A stretch of 64,000 nt of DNA from Gammaproteobacteria bacterium (GTDB lineage Bacteria; Pseudomonadota; Gammaproteobacteria; Steroidobacterales; Woeseiaceae), in contig JAHEFG010000043.1 of the NCBI GenBank assembly GCA_024640305.1, forward strand, positions 310,001-374,000, given 5' to 3'. A model generated the notes under the pieces. That model did no database searches. It was given only the letters and a program-made list of their open reading frames with translations, and had not been told where the DNA came from. Of the stretch, positions 52,601 to 62,341 are shown one piece after another; position 1 is the stretch's first letter, and each line of letters starts with the position of its first letter. The position numbers and the translations under genes were made by a program.

Positions 52601-53572
52601 GTGAATTTGGACGCTCGCGACGTCGCTTCGTCTGCGGAACAGGCCGCAAAGCGGATTTCCGAGCTGGTGTGCAAGACGCCGCTGGAGCGCTCCCCGTTCT
52701 TCAGCGAAAAGTTCTCGGCGGACGTATATCTGAAGCTCGAGAACCAGCAGCGCACAGGGTCATTCAAACTGCGTGGGGCTAGCAATCGCCTGATGACCTT
52801 GTCGGCGGAGCAGCGGGCTCAGGGTTGCGTCGCGGCATCGAGCGGCAACCATGGTGCTGCGGTCGCCTACGCAATGCGTGCGCTTGATACTAACGGTGTC
52901 ATCTTCGTCCCGGAGCAGACATCCAGGGCCAAGGTCGAGGCCATCCGTAATTACGGCGGCGACGTTCGGTTTTTTGGAAGCGATGGTCTCGATACGGAAC
53001 AGCACGCGAGAGAGTTCGCCGATGGCAACGGGATGTTCTACCTGTCTCCCTATAACGATGCGGAAGTCATAGCGGGTCAGGGCAGTTGCGGCATCGAAAT
53101 CGCAAATCAACTCGCCGACGCTGATGTGGTATTTATCGCGGTCGGAGGTGGGGGTCTTATCAGCGGCGTCGGCAGTGTATTGAAGACCACGAACCCGGAC
53201 ATTCGCGTTGTCGGCTGCCAGCCAGGCGCGTCCGCTGTCATGGCCAGGTCAATTCAGGCCGGGCACATACTGGATATTCCCAGCGACCCAACATTGTCGG
53301 ATGGAACCGCCGGTGGTATCGAAGCAGGTTCACTTACTTTCGATCTGTGCCGGCAGCTTGTCGACGAATTCGTACTCGTCAGCGAAGCCGAAATTGCACA
53401 GGCGATGCGCGAATTCGCGGCTGAGCAACAGTCGGAAATCGAAGGCGCCGCTGGAGTTGCCATCGCCGCGCTGAACCATTGCCGCGAGTCAATTGTGGGG
53501 AAAAAAGTTGTCGTCATTGTTTGCGGGGGCAACATCAGCCAGGAAACTCTCGACGTCTCCCGCAGTCTGTAA
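52601..53572 (+). CDS. Threonine/serine dehydratase-like PLP enzyme
   Basis: A 323-residue fold-type II PLP enzyme. The PLP lysine is in RTGSFKLRGASNRL, the phosphate loop is VGGGGLISG, and AASSGNHGAAVAYA is the substrate loop. It has no ACT domain, so it fits the catabolic, serine or threo-3-hydroxyaspartate type, distinct from the ilvA in this window. It starts at GTG 52601 three bases after the peptidase stop, so it is likely cotranscribed with it. Confidence 0.87.
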   Translation: MNLDARDVASSAEQAAKRISELVCKTPLERSPFFSEKFSADVYLKLENQQRTGSFKLRGASNRLMTLSAEQRAQGCVAASSGNHGAAVAYAMRALDTNGVIFVPEQTSRAKVEAIRNYGGDVRFFGSDGLDTEQHAREFADGNGMFYLSPYNDAEVIAGQGSCGIEIANQLADADVVFIAVGGGGLISGVGSVLKTTNPDIRVVGCQPGASAVMARSIQAGHILDIPSDPTLSDGTAGGIEAGSLTFDLCRQLVDEFVLVSEAEIAQAMREFAAEQQSEIEGAAGVAIAALNHCRESIVGKKVVVIVCGGNISQETLDVSRSL

Positions 53573-53576
53573 CCAG

Positions 53577-54923
53577 ATGATAAAGAAATTATTGTTGCCC
53601 TTTTTACTGCTTGTTGCCGCATGCGATGTGGCCGGTGCTGCTTCTACCGCGTTCATCAACGTCAACATTGTGCCGATGCACGAAGAGATCGTTATTCCCG
53701 GTCAAACGGTTGTTGTCGAGAATGGACTGATTAGCGCGATAGGAAGTGTCGATGAGATCCCCGTTCCTGAAAATGCCGAGATCGTGGACGGTACCGATCG
53801 ATACCTGATGCCGGGTCTTGCAGAAATGCACGCGCATGTTCCCGATGGTACCTCGCGGAATCTTGATCGTGTGCTGACGTTGTTCGTGGCAAACGGAGTT
53901 ACCACCATCCGCGGCATGCTCGGTCAACCATCGCACCTTGTTCTGCGACAGAAATTATTGTCCGGTGAGGTTTTCGGACCGCGACTGATCACATCGGGAC
54001 CGTCACTGAATGGTAACTCCGTTAGTAGCGTGGCCGACGGAGTCGCGATGGTCCGCGCCCAGTTTGAGGCTGGGTATGACTTCATCAAAATTCACCCGGG
54101 ACTTAGTGCGGATGAGTTTATGGCGATCGCCTCGACGGCCAACGAAGTCGGCATGCCGTTCGCAGGCCATGTGCCGGTTGCTGTTGGAGTAGAAGATGCG
54201 TTACGTGCCGGTATGGCCACTATTGATCACCTGGATGGCTATTTGGCCGCGCTGTTGCCAGCAAATAGTGACCAGTCCGGCGGCTACGGTGGCTTTTTTG
54301 ATGTCCTGTTGGCGGAGCTGGTCAATACGGACGGGGTAGCGGAGCTTGCCAGCAAGACGGCGGAGGCGGGAACGTGGAACGTGCCGACAGAATCACTATT
54401 CGAGCATCGCGTGTCTGCAACGAGCGTCGTGGAGCTGAGTAATCGTCCCGAAATGAAGTATATGCCGGCGGCGACGGTCGAGCGCTGGGTCTCAGCGAAG
54501 CAGCGGCAACTCGATGAACGAGGTTTCGATGCGCAAGTTGCCGCCCGCGCGATTGCGCTGCGGCGCAATATAATTCTTGCGCTGCACAATGCCGGTGCGC
54601 GGCTGCTACTTGGGTCGGATGCGCCGCAAGTGTTCAATGTGCCCGGGTTTTCGATTCATCATGAGCTCGCGTTTCTCGTAGAGGCAGGACTCACACCGTT
54701 TGAGGCGCTGCAGACTGGAACCACCGCAGTGGCGGAGTTTCTTGGCACAAATACAGGTACGGTGGCTCTGGGTCAGGACGCGGATCTCGTGCTGCTGGAC
54801 GCAAATCCGCTTGCGGATATATCAAATTCGCGCCGCGTACACGGCGTTATGCTGCAGGGTTCCTGGCTATCTTCAGTGCAGCTGGAACAGCGTCTTCTGC
54901 CTTTCCGGCAGAAAATCGACTAA
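53577..54923 (+). CDS. Exported amidohydrolase (imidazolonepropionase-like)
   Basis: A 448-residue amidohydrolase. A lipoprotein-like signal (LLPFLLLVAACDVAGA) precedes the first metal motif EMHAHV, the Lys candidate in FIKIHPGLS, His in FAGHVPV and DHLDGY, and the Asp in LLGSDAPQ. The frame runs 28 codons upstream over the preceding gene; ATG at 53577 is chosen as it starts the signal. The substrate is unknown; related proteins act on peptides or N-acyl amino acids. Confidence 0.85.
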   Translation: MIKKLLLPFLLLVAACDVAGAASTAFINVNIVPMHEEIVIPGQTVVVENGLISAIGSVDEIPVPENAEIVDGTDRYLMPGLAEMHAHVPDGTSRNLDRVLTLFVANGVTTIRGMLGQPSHLVLRQKLLSGEVFGPRLITSGPSLNGNSVSSVADGVAMVRAQFEAGYDFIKIHPGLSADEFMAIASTANEVGMPFAGHVPVAVGVEDALRAGMATIDHLDGYLAALLPANSDQSGGYGGFFDVLLAELVNTDGVAELASKTAEAGTWNVPTESLFEHRVSATSVVELSNRPEMKYMPAATVERWVSAKQRQLDERGFDAQVAARAIALRRNIILALHNAGARLLLGSDAPQVFNVPGFSIHHELAFLVEAGLTPFEALQTGTTAVAEFLGTNTGTVALGQDADLVLLDANPLADISNSRRVHGVMLQGSWLSSVQLEQRLLPFRQKID

Positions 54924-54992
54924 TCGGGAGCCCCAATTCCGCAACGGCTGCTAGTATTAGAGCGCGCAGACGATAATAAAAAGGGGACTTTC

Positions 54993-55424
54993 ATGAAACT
55001 GGTGAAGCATCTGCTCGACGGCAAAGGGCGGCACATAGTGTCAGTAGTGCCCGATACAACAGTGCTCGAAGCAATAAAACTTATGGCGGACAAAGGCATC
55101 GGGTCTTTGGTTGTAATGGACGATGACGAGTTGCTTGGCATCGTTACCGAACGCGACTATGCCCGAAAGGTGATCATCAAAGGGCGTTCATCGAAAACCA
55201 CACGCGTTGCGGAGATTATGACGACAGGCATTTATACAACGTCCAGCGCGGAATCTGTAAACGATTGCATGTCGCTAATGACGGAGAAGCGCATCAGGCA
55301 CTTGCCGGTGATGGAGGATAATCGGATTATTGGGCTGATCTCGATTGGAGACCTGGTACAGGCAATCATCTCCGACCAAAAAGAAGAAATCGAACAGCTG
55401 GAAAACTACATTAGCGGAATGTAG
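54993..55424 (+). CDS. CBS-domain protein
   Basis: A 143-residue protein of two CBS repeats (IVSVVPDTTVLEAIKLMADKGIGSLVVMDD and IYTTSSAESVNDCMSLMTEKRIRHLPVMEDN). Paired CBS domains bind adenylates and act as energy sensors. AAGGGGACTTTC precedes the ATG. It is followed eight bases later by the TPR gene. The partner it regulates is not evident. Confidence 0.9.
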   Translation: MKLVKHLLDGKGRHIVSVVPDTTVLEAIKLMADKGIGSLVVMDDDELLGIVTERDYARKVIIKGRSSKTTRVAEIMTTGIYTTSSAESVNDCMSLMTEKRIRHLPVMEDNRIIGLISIGDLVQAIISDQKEEIEQLENYISGM

Positions 55425-55432
55425 TTGTAACC

Positions 55433-55930
55433 ATGATTAGCGTGCTGTGTCTGTTGTGCCTTTCACTGGCGGTGGCTGAACCGCAAAGCAGGACGGTCGT
55501 TGGCTCGACGAACCCTGAGCTACAACAAGGTGCTGATGCGCTCCTGGCGGAAGATGCGGAGGAGGGCGTGCGTCTGACACTGATCGGTCTGCGCCACGCC
55601 ACCAGCAAGCGCGAACGAGTCGTGGGCCTATCGAACCTGTGCGCCGGATACGTAATGCTGGAAAACTACGATACGGCATTTGATTATTGCGAACGGGCGC
55701 TTGAAGAAAACGATGCGCATTGGCGCACGTACAGCAATCGGGCGGTGGCTTATATCAAGACCGGCCAATTTGCGGAGGCGGAGAAGGATCTGCAAAGAGC
55801 GGAAGCGCTAGGCCCGGATTCCCGAACTGTTAAAATCGTCCGAGCAATGCTGTTAAACCAGACGAATCCCGTGGAGCCCGTTATCGTCATAGATGACAGA
55901 AGACAGCCAGGTGACGACCCCGACGAATAG
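55433..55930 (+). CDS. TPR-repeat exported protein
   Basis: A 165-residue protein with a signal-like start (VLCLLCLSLAVAEPQS) and tetratricopeptide helices (NLCAGYVMLENYDTAFDYCERALEENDAHWRTYSNRAVAYIKTGQFAEAEKDLQRAEALGP). It likely acts as a protein-interaction module in the periplasm. The stop overlaps the next gene by 38 bases, in another frame. Confidence 0.78.
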   Translation: MISVLCLLCLSLAVAEPQSRTVVGSTNPELQQGADALLAEDAEEGVRLTLIGLRHATSKRERVVGLSNLCAGYVMLENYDTAFDYCERALEENDAHWRTYSNRAVAYIKTGQFAEAEKDLQRAEALGPDSRTVKIVRAMLLNQTNPVEPVIVIDDRRQPGDDPDE

Positions 55931-56309
55931 CCAGTGTGCGACATTTCTTGCCGTCATGCTGTGCGCAGTTAATGGCGCCAATGCGACAGACGATGACGGT
56001 GCGCCCAGCGTTCCGGATCCGGTCGTCGAGCGGGTTCCGCTGCAAACACTGGCCCCCCGGTATCCGCCGCTTGCCCGGCAAATGAGACTTGAGGGCGAGG
56101 TGACGGTTTGTTTCAACGTCGATCGAGACGGCAAACCACACCGGGTAAAAGTGCGTAGCAGCACTAATCGGGTTTTTGAGAAACCGGCGAAAGAGGCAGT
56201 ACGTGGTTCATCGTACCAACCACTAAAGAAGGATCAGAAAGAATCCGGGATCAAGTCCTGCCGGACATTCCGGTTCAGTTTGGCGCCGGCGGAGACGGCG
56301 GAAGACTAA
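55893..56309 (+). CDS. TonB C-terminal domain protein
   Basis: A 138-residue protein with a short hydrophobic segment (CATFLAVMLCAVNGANA) and a TonB-like C-terminal fold (PRYPPLARQMRLEGEVTVCFNVDRDGKPHRVKV). It lacks the long proline-rich region of true TonB, so it is a small TonB-domain protein of unclear partner. The start is inside the TPR gene; the stop overlaps the convergent aldolase gene by four bases. Confidence 0.78.
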   Translation: MTEDSQVTTPTNSQCATFLAVMLCAVNGANATDDDGAPSVPDPVVERVPLQTLAPRYPPLARQMRLEGEVTVCFNVDRDGKPHRVKVRSSTNRVFEKPAKEAVRGSSYQPLKKDQKESGIKSCRTFRFSLAPAETAED

Positions 56310-56917
56310 CCGGCGCCTGCGTAAGTCAAGAGTATGCGATTAGTCGCTTCTTCCAGCGTCGTACCGAAGCTGATCAGTCCCTCATCATGGCCGCCAAGTA
56401 CAGCTATCCCGGCATCCTTGAAGCCCTCCATCCGGTAGAGCCGATCGAGTTCGTGGGCCATGTCAGGCGTGCCATAGGCAATATCCGGATCAGTGGTCGG
56501 CAGCCTGCCAAGACAGCGCTGCCAGAGCTCTGCGTTGTGTACGTGCACAACTGCGCCGATTGCGTCGCCCAGCGCGTAGATTGCCGCGTGCGTCATAGCT
56601 TCAGATGAGGCCTGGATGGGTCCACTGCACCTGACAATATTGTTGCGGATGTCGCAATCTGTAACCAGCGAGTAATGTCGCTCATCGGTGACCGGCAAAT
56701 TACCGGTCTGCGTGCCGCTGATCAGGAACAGGTCGTGCGAACCGCGACGTACACTTATGTTGCCGTAGCCGATACCGAGGTCCTTGTACTCGCCGATCAA
56801 CCCGGCTTCATACAATGGCTTGCGCCAGGTATCGAGTTCGCGTGCCGCCGCGACGTGCGTGGCGGATCCTGGCGTCCAGTGGCTGACGTATTTGATGTAG
56901 CCTTCGTCGATCGTCAA
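56306..56917 (-). CDS. Class II aldolase/adducin domain protein
   Basis: A 203-residue protein with GIGYGNISVRRG, the zinc-binding AVVHVHNAELWQR (HxH) and a third ligand in LGGHDEGLISFGTT. In an operon with mtnA it probably acts on methylthioribulose-1-phosphate, either as the dehydratase MtnB or as the aldolase of the MTA-isoprenoid shunt; I cannot separate these. Its ATG overlaps the mtnA stop by four bases. Confidence 0.8.
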   Translation of the reverse strand: MTIDEGYIKYVSHWTPGSATHVAAARELDTWRKPLYEAGLIGEYKDLGIGYGNISVRRGSHDLFLISGTQTGNLPVTDERHYSLVTDCDIRNNIVRCSGPIQASSEAMTHAAIYALGDAIGAVVHVHNAELWQRCLGRLPTTDPDIAYGTPDMAHELDRLYRMEGFKDAGIAVLGGHDEGLISFGTTLEEATNRILLTYAGAG

Positions 56918-58008
56918 GTGTTGGCCTCTTCGGGGAAAAGGCTTGCCAGCCCTGCCTCGCTGGCTTCACAAATACCGCGTTCCGTAATCAATCCGCTTAC
57001 CAGGCGCGCAGGCGTCACGTCGAAAGCGTAGTTGCTGATCGGGGTTGTGCGCATAACAGTTCGTACGGTGGTCAGCGCGTCGTTCGCTATGCCGGTCAGG
57101 TGAGACACCTCGGTCGAATCCCGCTCTTCGATGGGAATATCTCTGACGCCGTCGCGAGTGGCCCAATCGATGGTGGTCGATGGCAAGGCAACATAGAAAG
57201 GCACTCCGTTATCGAACGCTGCGAGGGCTTTGAGGTAAGTGCCGATCTTATTTGCGACATCGCCCGCACGTGTCGTCCTGTCGGTACCGGTAATGACGAT
57301 ATCGACCTGGCCGTGCTGCATAAGGTGTCCACCGGCGTTGTCGACGATTAGCGTATGTGGCACGCCGTTCCTGGCCAATTCCCAGGCAGTCAGTTGGGAG
57401 CCTTGGTTGCGTGGTCGCGTTTCATCTACCCATACATGCACATCAAGACCTTGCTGCTGCGCGAGATAGATCGGCGCAGTCGCTGTGCCCCAGTTGATTG
57501 TGGCCAGGGCGCCCGCATTGCAGTGCGTCAACACATTGATCGTGCCGCCACCTTTTCGTTTGGAAATCGCCTCGAGCAGCGTCAGTCCATGTTGACCAAT
57601 AGCGCGGCAGATCTGTACGTCCTCATCACATATCGCCTGCGCATCGGCCCGAATCTGCTGAGCGAGATCGGCATCCGTGGTGCTGTCGACAATGCGCAGA
57701 ATTCGCTCGACGGCCCATCCCAGGTTAACTGCCGTGGGTCGCGACGCGAGCAGCTTTGCCGCTGCTACGCGAACCGCCGCACCGGCAGGATTGCCGTGCA
57801 GTGCAGCCAGGTAGAGACTCCAGGCGGCTGTTGCTCCTATCAGCGGCGCGCCACGCACGAACATGTCGTCAATCGCCACGAGGCCGTCTTGCCAGCTCGT
57901 CAGGTCCTGGATGCAATATTCGTGCGGCAGCTTTCGCTGGTCGATAATCTGTACGATCGAGGGATCGTCAGGGTTCAGCCATATCGTGCGAAAACCCTCG
58001 TCAGCCAT
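56914..58008 (-). CDS. mtnA: S-methyl-5-thioribose-1-phosphate isomerase
   Basis: Isomerises methylthioribose-1-phosphate to methylthioribulose-1-phosphate in methionine salvage. Of 364 residues, [16 protein letters not shown], the catalytic Cys in [13 protein letters not shown], and [20 protein letters not shown] with the catalytic Asp are seen. It overlaps folD by eight bases upstream and the aldolase by four downstream, so all three are probably one operon. No mtnN, mtnK or later mtn gene is in the window. Confidence 0.93.
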   Translation of the reverse strand: MADEGFRTIWLNPDDPSIVQIIDQRKLPHEYCIQDLTSWQDGLVAIDDMFVRGAPLIGATAAWSLYLAALHGNPAGAAVRVAAAKLLASRPTAVNLGWAVERILRIVDSTTDADLAQQIRADAQAICDEDVQICRAIGQHGLTLLEAISKRKGGGTINVLTHCNAGALATINWGTATAPIYLAQQQGLDVHVWVDETRPRNQGSQLTAWELARNGVPHTLIVDNAGGHLMQHGQVDIVITGTDRTTRAGDVANKIGTYLKALAAFDNGVPFYVALPSTTIDWATRDGVRDIPIEERDSTEVSHLTGIANDALTTVRTVMRTTPISNYAFDVTPARLVSGLITERGICEASEAGLASLFPEEANT

Positions 58009-58897
58009 CCAGGCCCACCGAAAGTTTCGCAGCGCGTAAGGTGTTGGCCATCAGCATGACGATTGTCATGGGACCGACCCCGCCTGGAACCGGAGTGACG
58101 GCCCTGGCCACTTCGCTCACAGATTCGAAATCAACATCACCGGTCAGTCGCGACTTCGTTTCTCCGTCGACAGTTGTCTCGACTCGATTGATTCCGACAT
58201 CAATCACCACCGCCCCGGGTTTGACCCAGCTACCCTCAATCATATTGGCGCGGCCGACGGCGGCAATGACAACGTCGGCCTGCCTGACAACGCCAGCCAA
58301 ATCCTTGGTGCGGCTGTGACAGACGGTTACCGTAGCATTCGCTTTGAGTAGCAAACTCGCCATGGGTTTGCCGACGATGTTCGAGCGCCCCACGACGACG
58401 GCACCGAGACCTGACAGGTCTGTGCCGAGATAGTCTTCAATCATCAACATACAACCTGCCGGTGTACATGGCACAAACGCATCCGCCAAATTACCGGAGG
58501 TTAGTTTGCCTATATTGACGAAGTGAAATCCGTCCACGTCCTTCGTCGGCAAAATGGATTGTGTAATCGTCTGCTCGTCGAGATGTTTTGGCAGTGGCAA
58601 CTGCACCAGGATGCCGTGAATGGCCGGGTCATTATTCAGGTTCTCTATCAGATCCAGAACATCATCCTGCGCTGCGTCCGACGCGAGTGTGTGCTGGACC
58701 GAATGGAAACCGCAGCTTTCCGCCGTGCGTTTCTTGTTTCGCACATAAACCTGACTGGCCGGATCTTCGCCGATGATGACAACCGCGAGCCCCGGCGTGA
58801 TGCCGTGTTCCTCCAGCAATGCTGCGGTTTCTTCCTTAATTCCGTTCGACATGCTGGCGGCTTTGGCTTTGCCGTCAATTCGTTCCGCGGTCGTCAT
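58001..58897 (-). CDS. folD: Methylenetetrahydrofolate dehydrogenase/cyclohydrolase
   Basis: Bifunctional folate enzyme of 298 residues. The catalytic Tyr/Lys are seen in [14 protein letters not shown], and [47 protein letters not shown] and [11 protein letters not shown] are the family signatures. ATG at 58897 is chosen because the fold starts there; the frame reads further up without similarity. It is the first gene of the mtnA operon and divergent from the methyltransferase gene. Confidence 0.95.
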   Translation of the reverse strand: MTTAERIDGKAKAASMSNGIKEETAALLEEHGITPGLAVVIIGEDPASQVYVRNKKRTAESCGFHSVQHTLASDAAQDDVLDLIENLNNDPAIHGILVQLPLPKHLDEQTITQSILPTKDVDGFHFVNIGKLTSGNLADAFVPCTPAGCMLMIEDYLGTDLSGLGAVVVGRSNIVGKPMASLLLKANATVTVCHSRTKDLAGVVRQADVVIAAVGRANMIEGSWVKPGAVVIDVGINRVETTVDGETKSRLTGDVDFESVSEVARAVTPVPGGVGPMTIVMLMANTLRAAKLSVGLDG

Positions 58898-59047
58898 TTT
58901 GTGCGTTTCCCAAAGTGTTGTAGTAAAGGGTCGGTAGATCCGACGGGCGCGGCGCATAGTAACGCCGTGGGAAGGGCGCGTAAAATACGTGCGACCCGCA
59001 ACCGCGGCCAGCAATGGTAGGGTGGTGCTTACAGAGGAGGAAAATTC

Positions 59048-59671
59048 GTGTCGGAACCATGGATAGAGCGCTGGCAACAAGGTCGCACGGGCTGGCACGA
59101 GGTAGACGGCAATGCCGGTCTGAGGAGTCACTGGCGTTCGACCGGCCGTCAGGTACTCGTGCCATTATGCGGTAAGACCGCGGATCTGAAATGGCTCGCA
59201 GAGCAGGGAAACGATGTCCTTGGTGTCGAGCTGTCACATCTTGCAATTGAAGCTTTTTTTGCCGAGCAAGAGTTGGACTACGATGTTCTCGACGGCGAGT
59301 TGCCGGCCTATCGGGCAAAAGCAGCGTCAATCACGATCATGTGTGGTGACTACTTCGAACTTAAATCTGTGCGTTGCGATGCGCATTACGATCGCGGCGC
59401 GCTAATCGCGATGCCGGCTGACAGACGTGCTGCTTATGCAAGGCATACGAGCAGTTTGCTTGAAAAGGGGGCGGAGCAATTCATTATCACGCTTGAATAC
59501 GATCAGACGATCGCCGATGGACCACCGTTCTGTGTCTCACCTGCCGAATTGCTTTCCTATTGGCCCGAGCTGATTCGTTTCGATGCGCAGAACGATATCG
59601 AGAATGCGCCGCCAAAGTTCATCGATGCGGGGCTGACCGAAATGGTCGAAGTTATCTGGCGCTCTCCCTGA
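59048..59671 (+). CDS. tpm: Thiopurine S-methyltransferase family protein
   Basis: A 207-residue SAM-dependent methyltransferase. The start [18 protein letters not shown], the SAM loop [28 protein letters not shown] and the [13 protein letters not shown] segment are typical of TPMT. In bacteria this family methylates selenite or tellurite products or thiols. GTG at 59048 follows AGAGGAGG. It overlaps the convergent ceramidase-like gene by 20 bases. Confidence 0.93.
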   Translation: MSEPWIERWQQGRTGWHEVDGNAGLRSHWRSTGRQVLVPLCGKTADLKWLAEQGNDVLGVELSHLAIEAFFAEQELDYDVLDGELPAYRAKAASITIMCGDYFELKSVRCDAHYDRGALIAMPADRRAAYARHTSSLLEKGAEQFIITLEYDQTIADGPPFCVSPAELLSYWPELIRFDAQNDIENAPPKFIDAGLTEMVEVIWRSP

Positions 59672-60437
59672 GGCCAGTTGAATAGCGGCGCTGAGAAAGC
59701 GCGAATAGGAGTGTTGCCGGCGCCAGCGACGCAAATAAGTGTTTTAGCGTGTGGCCGCTCACGATTTCACCCAGCGAAAAGATTTCGGCATCGAAGTGTT
59801 CGCATAGCTTTGCGACAACGTAAAGGGCGATCATTATCCAGAAATACCGTGCAAATCCGGACGCTGGCCGGTACGCAACCAATATGACCGGCACGAGCAG
59901 CATTGGCAGAAACTGGACGAGCGCATAAGGGCGCAGGTCCCCGGCGCCACGTGATTCCGTGATTGCCCAAAAGACTACTGACGCAATACCAATCACGAGT
60001 AAGGGAAGCAGCAGGCGACGTCCGATGCGAACCGAGACAAATTCTCCTGCGACAATCGAGAACAAGCCTGCAAAGCCAATCGTCATCGGCAAACGGTCAA
60101 ATACGAGCGACTCGTTGGATGGCAACAGGTGGTAGTACGCCGATCCACCCGCCGTTAGCAGGATGCCGATGAAGAACACTCGATAGGGCAAAACAAGTTT
60201 GGGTACACATACATTGTGGACATGCTTGTTTACGTACAACAGTCCCCACAAACCGATACCGAGGAAGGGCAGGCTCGAGAACACGTTCCAGCTATTTGGA
60301 ACAGCCAACCATTGGCGGCGATCGACGAACAGATGATAGCCAGGATCTTGTGGGATTGGTGACGTCACTGCAAACAGCAGGGCGACAATAGCCACGGCGA
60401 AGAGCGCGAGCAAAAAAAGCTGTCTTCTTTCGGTCAC
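59652..60437 (-). CDS. Ceramidase-like (CREST) membrane protein
   Basis: A 261-residue membrane protein with about seven helices. GGSAYYHLLPSNESLVFDRLPM and SGHTLKHLFASLAP carry the Ser, His, Asp and HxxxH pattern of alkaline ceramidase and related CREST hydrolases, which bind zinc. A GTG at 60437 is used. The natural substrate in bacteria is unknown; it might act on a lipid amide. Confidence 0.78.
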   Translation of the reverse strand: MTERRQLFLLALFAVAIVALLFAVTSPIPQDPGYHLFVDRRQWLAVPNSWNVFSSLPFLGIGLWGLLYVNKHVHNVCVPKLVLPYRVFFIGILLTAGGSAYYHLLPSNESLVFDRLPMTIGFAGLFSIVAGEFVSVRIGRRLLLPLLVIGIASVVFWAITESRGAGDLRPYALVQFLPMLLVPVILVAYRPASGFARYFWIMIALYVVAKLCEHFDAEIFSLGEIVSGHTLKHLFASLAPATLLFALSQRRYSTGLRESAR

Positions 60438-60624
60438 GCCGCAGCCAACGGATGCGCGCCCGGCTGACCGATTTGATGTTGCGGCTTGTCCTTGAAGTTC
60501 GATGTCATCATGTCACTGAGACCGTACTTGAAGCATGCGACCCGGGCAAGCATGGGCCGCAAATGACGCAAGATCCCGGAATGGCGTAGACTTAGGGTCT
60601 GAGCCTGATGACCGAGGGAAATCG

Positions 60625-60996
60625 ATGTCCGACAGTCGCTTCTACGATACGGTTGCGTTTGATGTACGTGACAACGCGACAATGCTTTTTTTCGCACGCA
60701 CAAGTGAAGAGGGGGATATCGACGACTATTTGCTATTGATGCGGACCATCGAAGATGATTTCGATTCATCGATGTACATCGAGATTAACGAAAAGCAATT
60801 CGGTGGGCATGACCTCGTCAAGGAGGCCGTGCTCATCGGCACGACGTTGACGCTGCGTCTGCACGAACCCGCCGCCGAGCTCGGTGGCATCTCCGAGATA
60901 GTACTGAGTTTTGCCGATACGACCGAGAACGGGGCAAGTATTGAGGCCGGTGCATTTCGTGTGCTTGGCGATACTTTGTCAGGTGGCAACGCCTGA
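60625..60996 (+). CDS. Hypothetical protein, paired with GIY-YIG gene
   Basis: A 123-residue protein beginning MSDSRFYDTVAFDVRDNA, acidic, with strand-rich segments (SMYIEINEKQFGGHDLV, TLTLRLHEPAAELGG). It looks like a soluble beta-fold protein without a signal. No family recognised. The frame is open 30 codons upstream, but the ATG at 60625 suits the body better. The stop overlaps the GIY-YIG frame, which has no ordinary start. Confidence 0.65.
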   Translation: MSDSRFYDTVAFDVRDNATMLFFARTSEEGDIDDYLLLMRTIEDDFDSSMYIEINEKQFGGHDLVKEAVLIGTTLTLRLHEPAAELGGISEIVLSFADTTENGASIEAGAFRVLGDTLSGGNA

Positions 60997-61322
60997 GCGT
61001 CGACAGCACATACAGTCTCTACATCGTTCGATGCGCGGATGGCAGCCTGTATACCGGCATAGCGATGGACGTCGAAAGACGATTCCAGGAACATCAGGCC
61101 GGCCCACGCGGAGCAAAATACCTGCGCGGAAAAGCGCCGCTCAAGCTTGAGTTCGTGGAGAGCGCAGGCGATCGTAGCAGCGCATCACGCGCCGAGTACA
61201 GGGTCAAGAAACTCGACCGCGAGAGCAAGGAAGAACTGATTGCCGGCCGCTATTCACTCGCGGAGCTTATGGCAGAGTTCTCTGCTGACGGTACTCAGGT
61301 TTCCGGCGAAATGCCCGGATAA
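60993..61322 (+). CDS. GIY-YIG nuclease-domain protein, non-standard start
   Basis: The GIY-YIG module SLYIVRCADGSLYTGIAMDVERRFQEHQAG is complete only if translation starts upstream of the first ATG (61065). The frame has no ATG or GTG there; a CTG at 60993 overlaps the preceding stop in a CTGA, which resembles the TTGA overlap at 1547. I therefore extend to 60993 (109 residues). The family includes small structure-specific endonucleases. It overlaps the convergent MBL gene by 28 bases. Confidence 0.75.
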   Translation: MSVDSTYSLYIVRCADGSLYTGIAMDVERRFQEHQAGPRGAKYLRGKAPLKLEFVESAGDRSSASRAEYRVKKLDRESKEELIAGRYSLAELMAEFSADGTQVSGEMPG

Positions 61323-62341
61323 AGTACAACTTTCCGGCCGAATTCGGGGATATGCAGCCGCGCATCCAGATCCCATGACTGTCGAGAGGACTCCAGCCAG
61401 CCCGCGACCTTCACAAAATCGTCGAGCGCACGCGGATAAAGTTCGACTTCTCCGAATGGCTGCGAGAATTCATCAAAATGTAATGGGACTACGTGATTGG
61501 CGCCTGTAGTTGTAACGAGCGCCTTCCAGTATCGCTCCGTATAGTCCCGACCAAGCCCCTCGAGCAAGCTGACGCCGAGCATGACCGTATCGGCCTTGAT
61601 ACCTACAAGTGCGCTATCGACGAATCCGGCGCTGCCTTGCACAACAGTCGTTCCGTGGGGGTGGCTGACAATGATTGAGTAGCTTTTTCCTTCGCGCCAT
61701 GCGGAAACGGGAGCCGGCGATTGCAGAGGCTGGTCGACCGTCCCATCGTATGGAACTGACCCGCTCCAGCCGATGGGCGCGTGAACGGACTCGATCAATC
61801 TTACGGAGAACTGGCCGAATTCATACTCTTCATCGCTTTTCACGACGACGATCTGGTCTTCCGGGACACCGGCACCACGGGCGATGTTCGCGCTCGTTTC
61901 CGAACCCAATATAGAAGCGCTGCTTCGATTGGCAATGGCGCCGATATCCATCGCGTGGTCGTAGTGCGAATGTACCGGAATTATCGCTGCGAGCCGGCGC
62001 ATGCGGTATTCGTCGATTACGCGATTTATTGTGGCGGCGTCGCTCGTTACGGGCTTATCCAGCAAAATATCTGCCAACGACGGTCGCGAGAAAAAGCCAT
62101 CGATCAAGATCTGTGTTTCGCCATCGTCAAACAACAGTGTCGTCACTCCGAACCATGTGACGGTGACACTATCGGCTGTCGCTTCATAGATCGGGTACGG
62201 CGGCCAATCGATGGCGTCGAGCGTGTCCCGGTCACGCCACAGCAGCACAGCCAGAACACAACCAATGATAATGGCAGCCACAGCGCCGATCACCATTCGG
62301 GCCGCCCAGCTTCTGGCCTTTTCGAAAATAGTCGCAGGCAT
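61295..62341 (-). CDS. MBL-fold metallo-hydrolase, membrane anchored
   Basis: A 348-residue protein with one N-terminal membrane helix (MVIGAVAAIIIGCVLAVLLW) and an exported or cytosolic metallo-beta-lactamase domain: IPVHSHYDHAMD (HxHxDH-type zinc motif) with later His in IVSHPHGTT and VVPLHFDEF. The substrate is unknown. Its ATG overlaps the DUF819 stop by one base, so they may form an operon. Confidence 0.87.
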   Translation of the reverse strand: MPATIFEKARSWAARMVIGAVAAIIIGCVLAVLLWRDRDTLDAIDWPPYPIYEATADSVTVTWFGVTTLLFDDGETQILIDGFFSRPSLADILLDKPVTSDAATINRVIDEYRMRRLAAIIPVHSHYDHAMDIGAIANRSSASILGSETSANIARGAGVPEDQIVVVKSDEEYEFGQFSVRLIESVHAPIGWSGSVPYDGTVDQPLQSPAPVSAWREGKSYSIIVSHPHGTTVVQGSAGFVDSALVGIKADTVMLGVSLLEGLGRDYTERYWKALVTTTGANHVVPLHFDEFSQPFGEVELYPRALDDFVKVAGWLESSRQSWDLDARLHIPEFGRKVVLYPGISPET

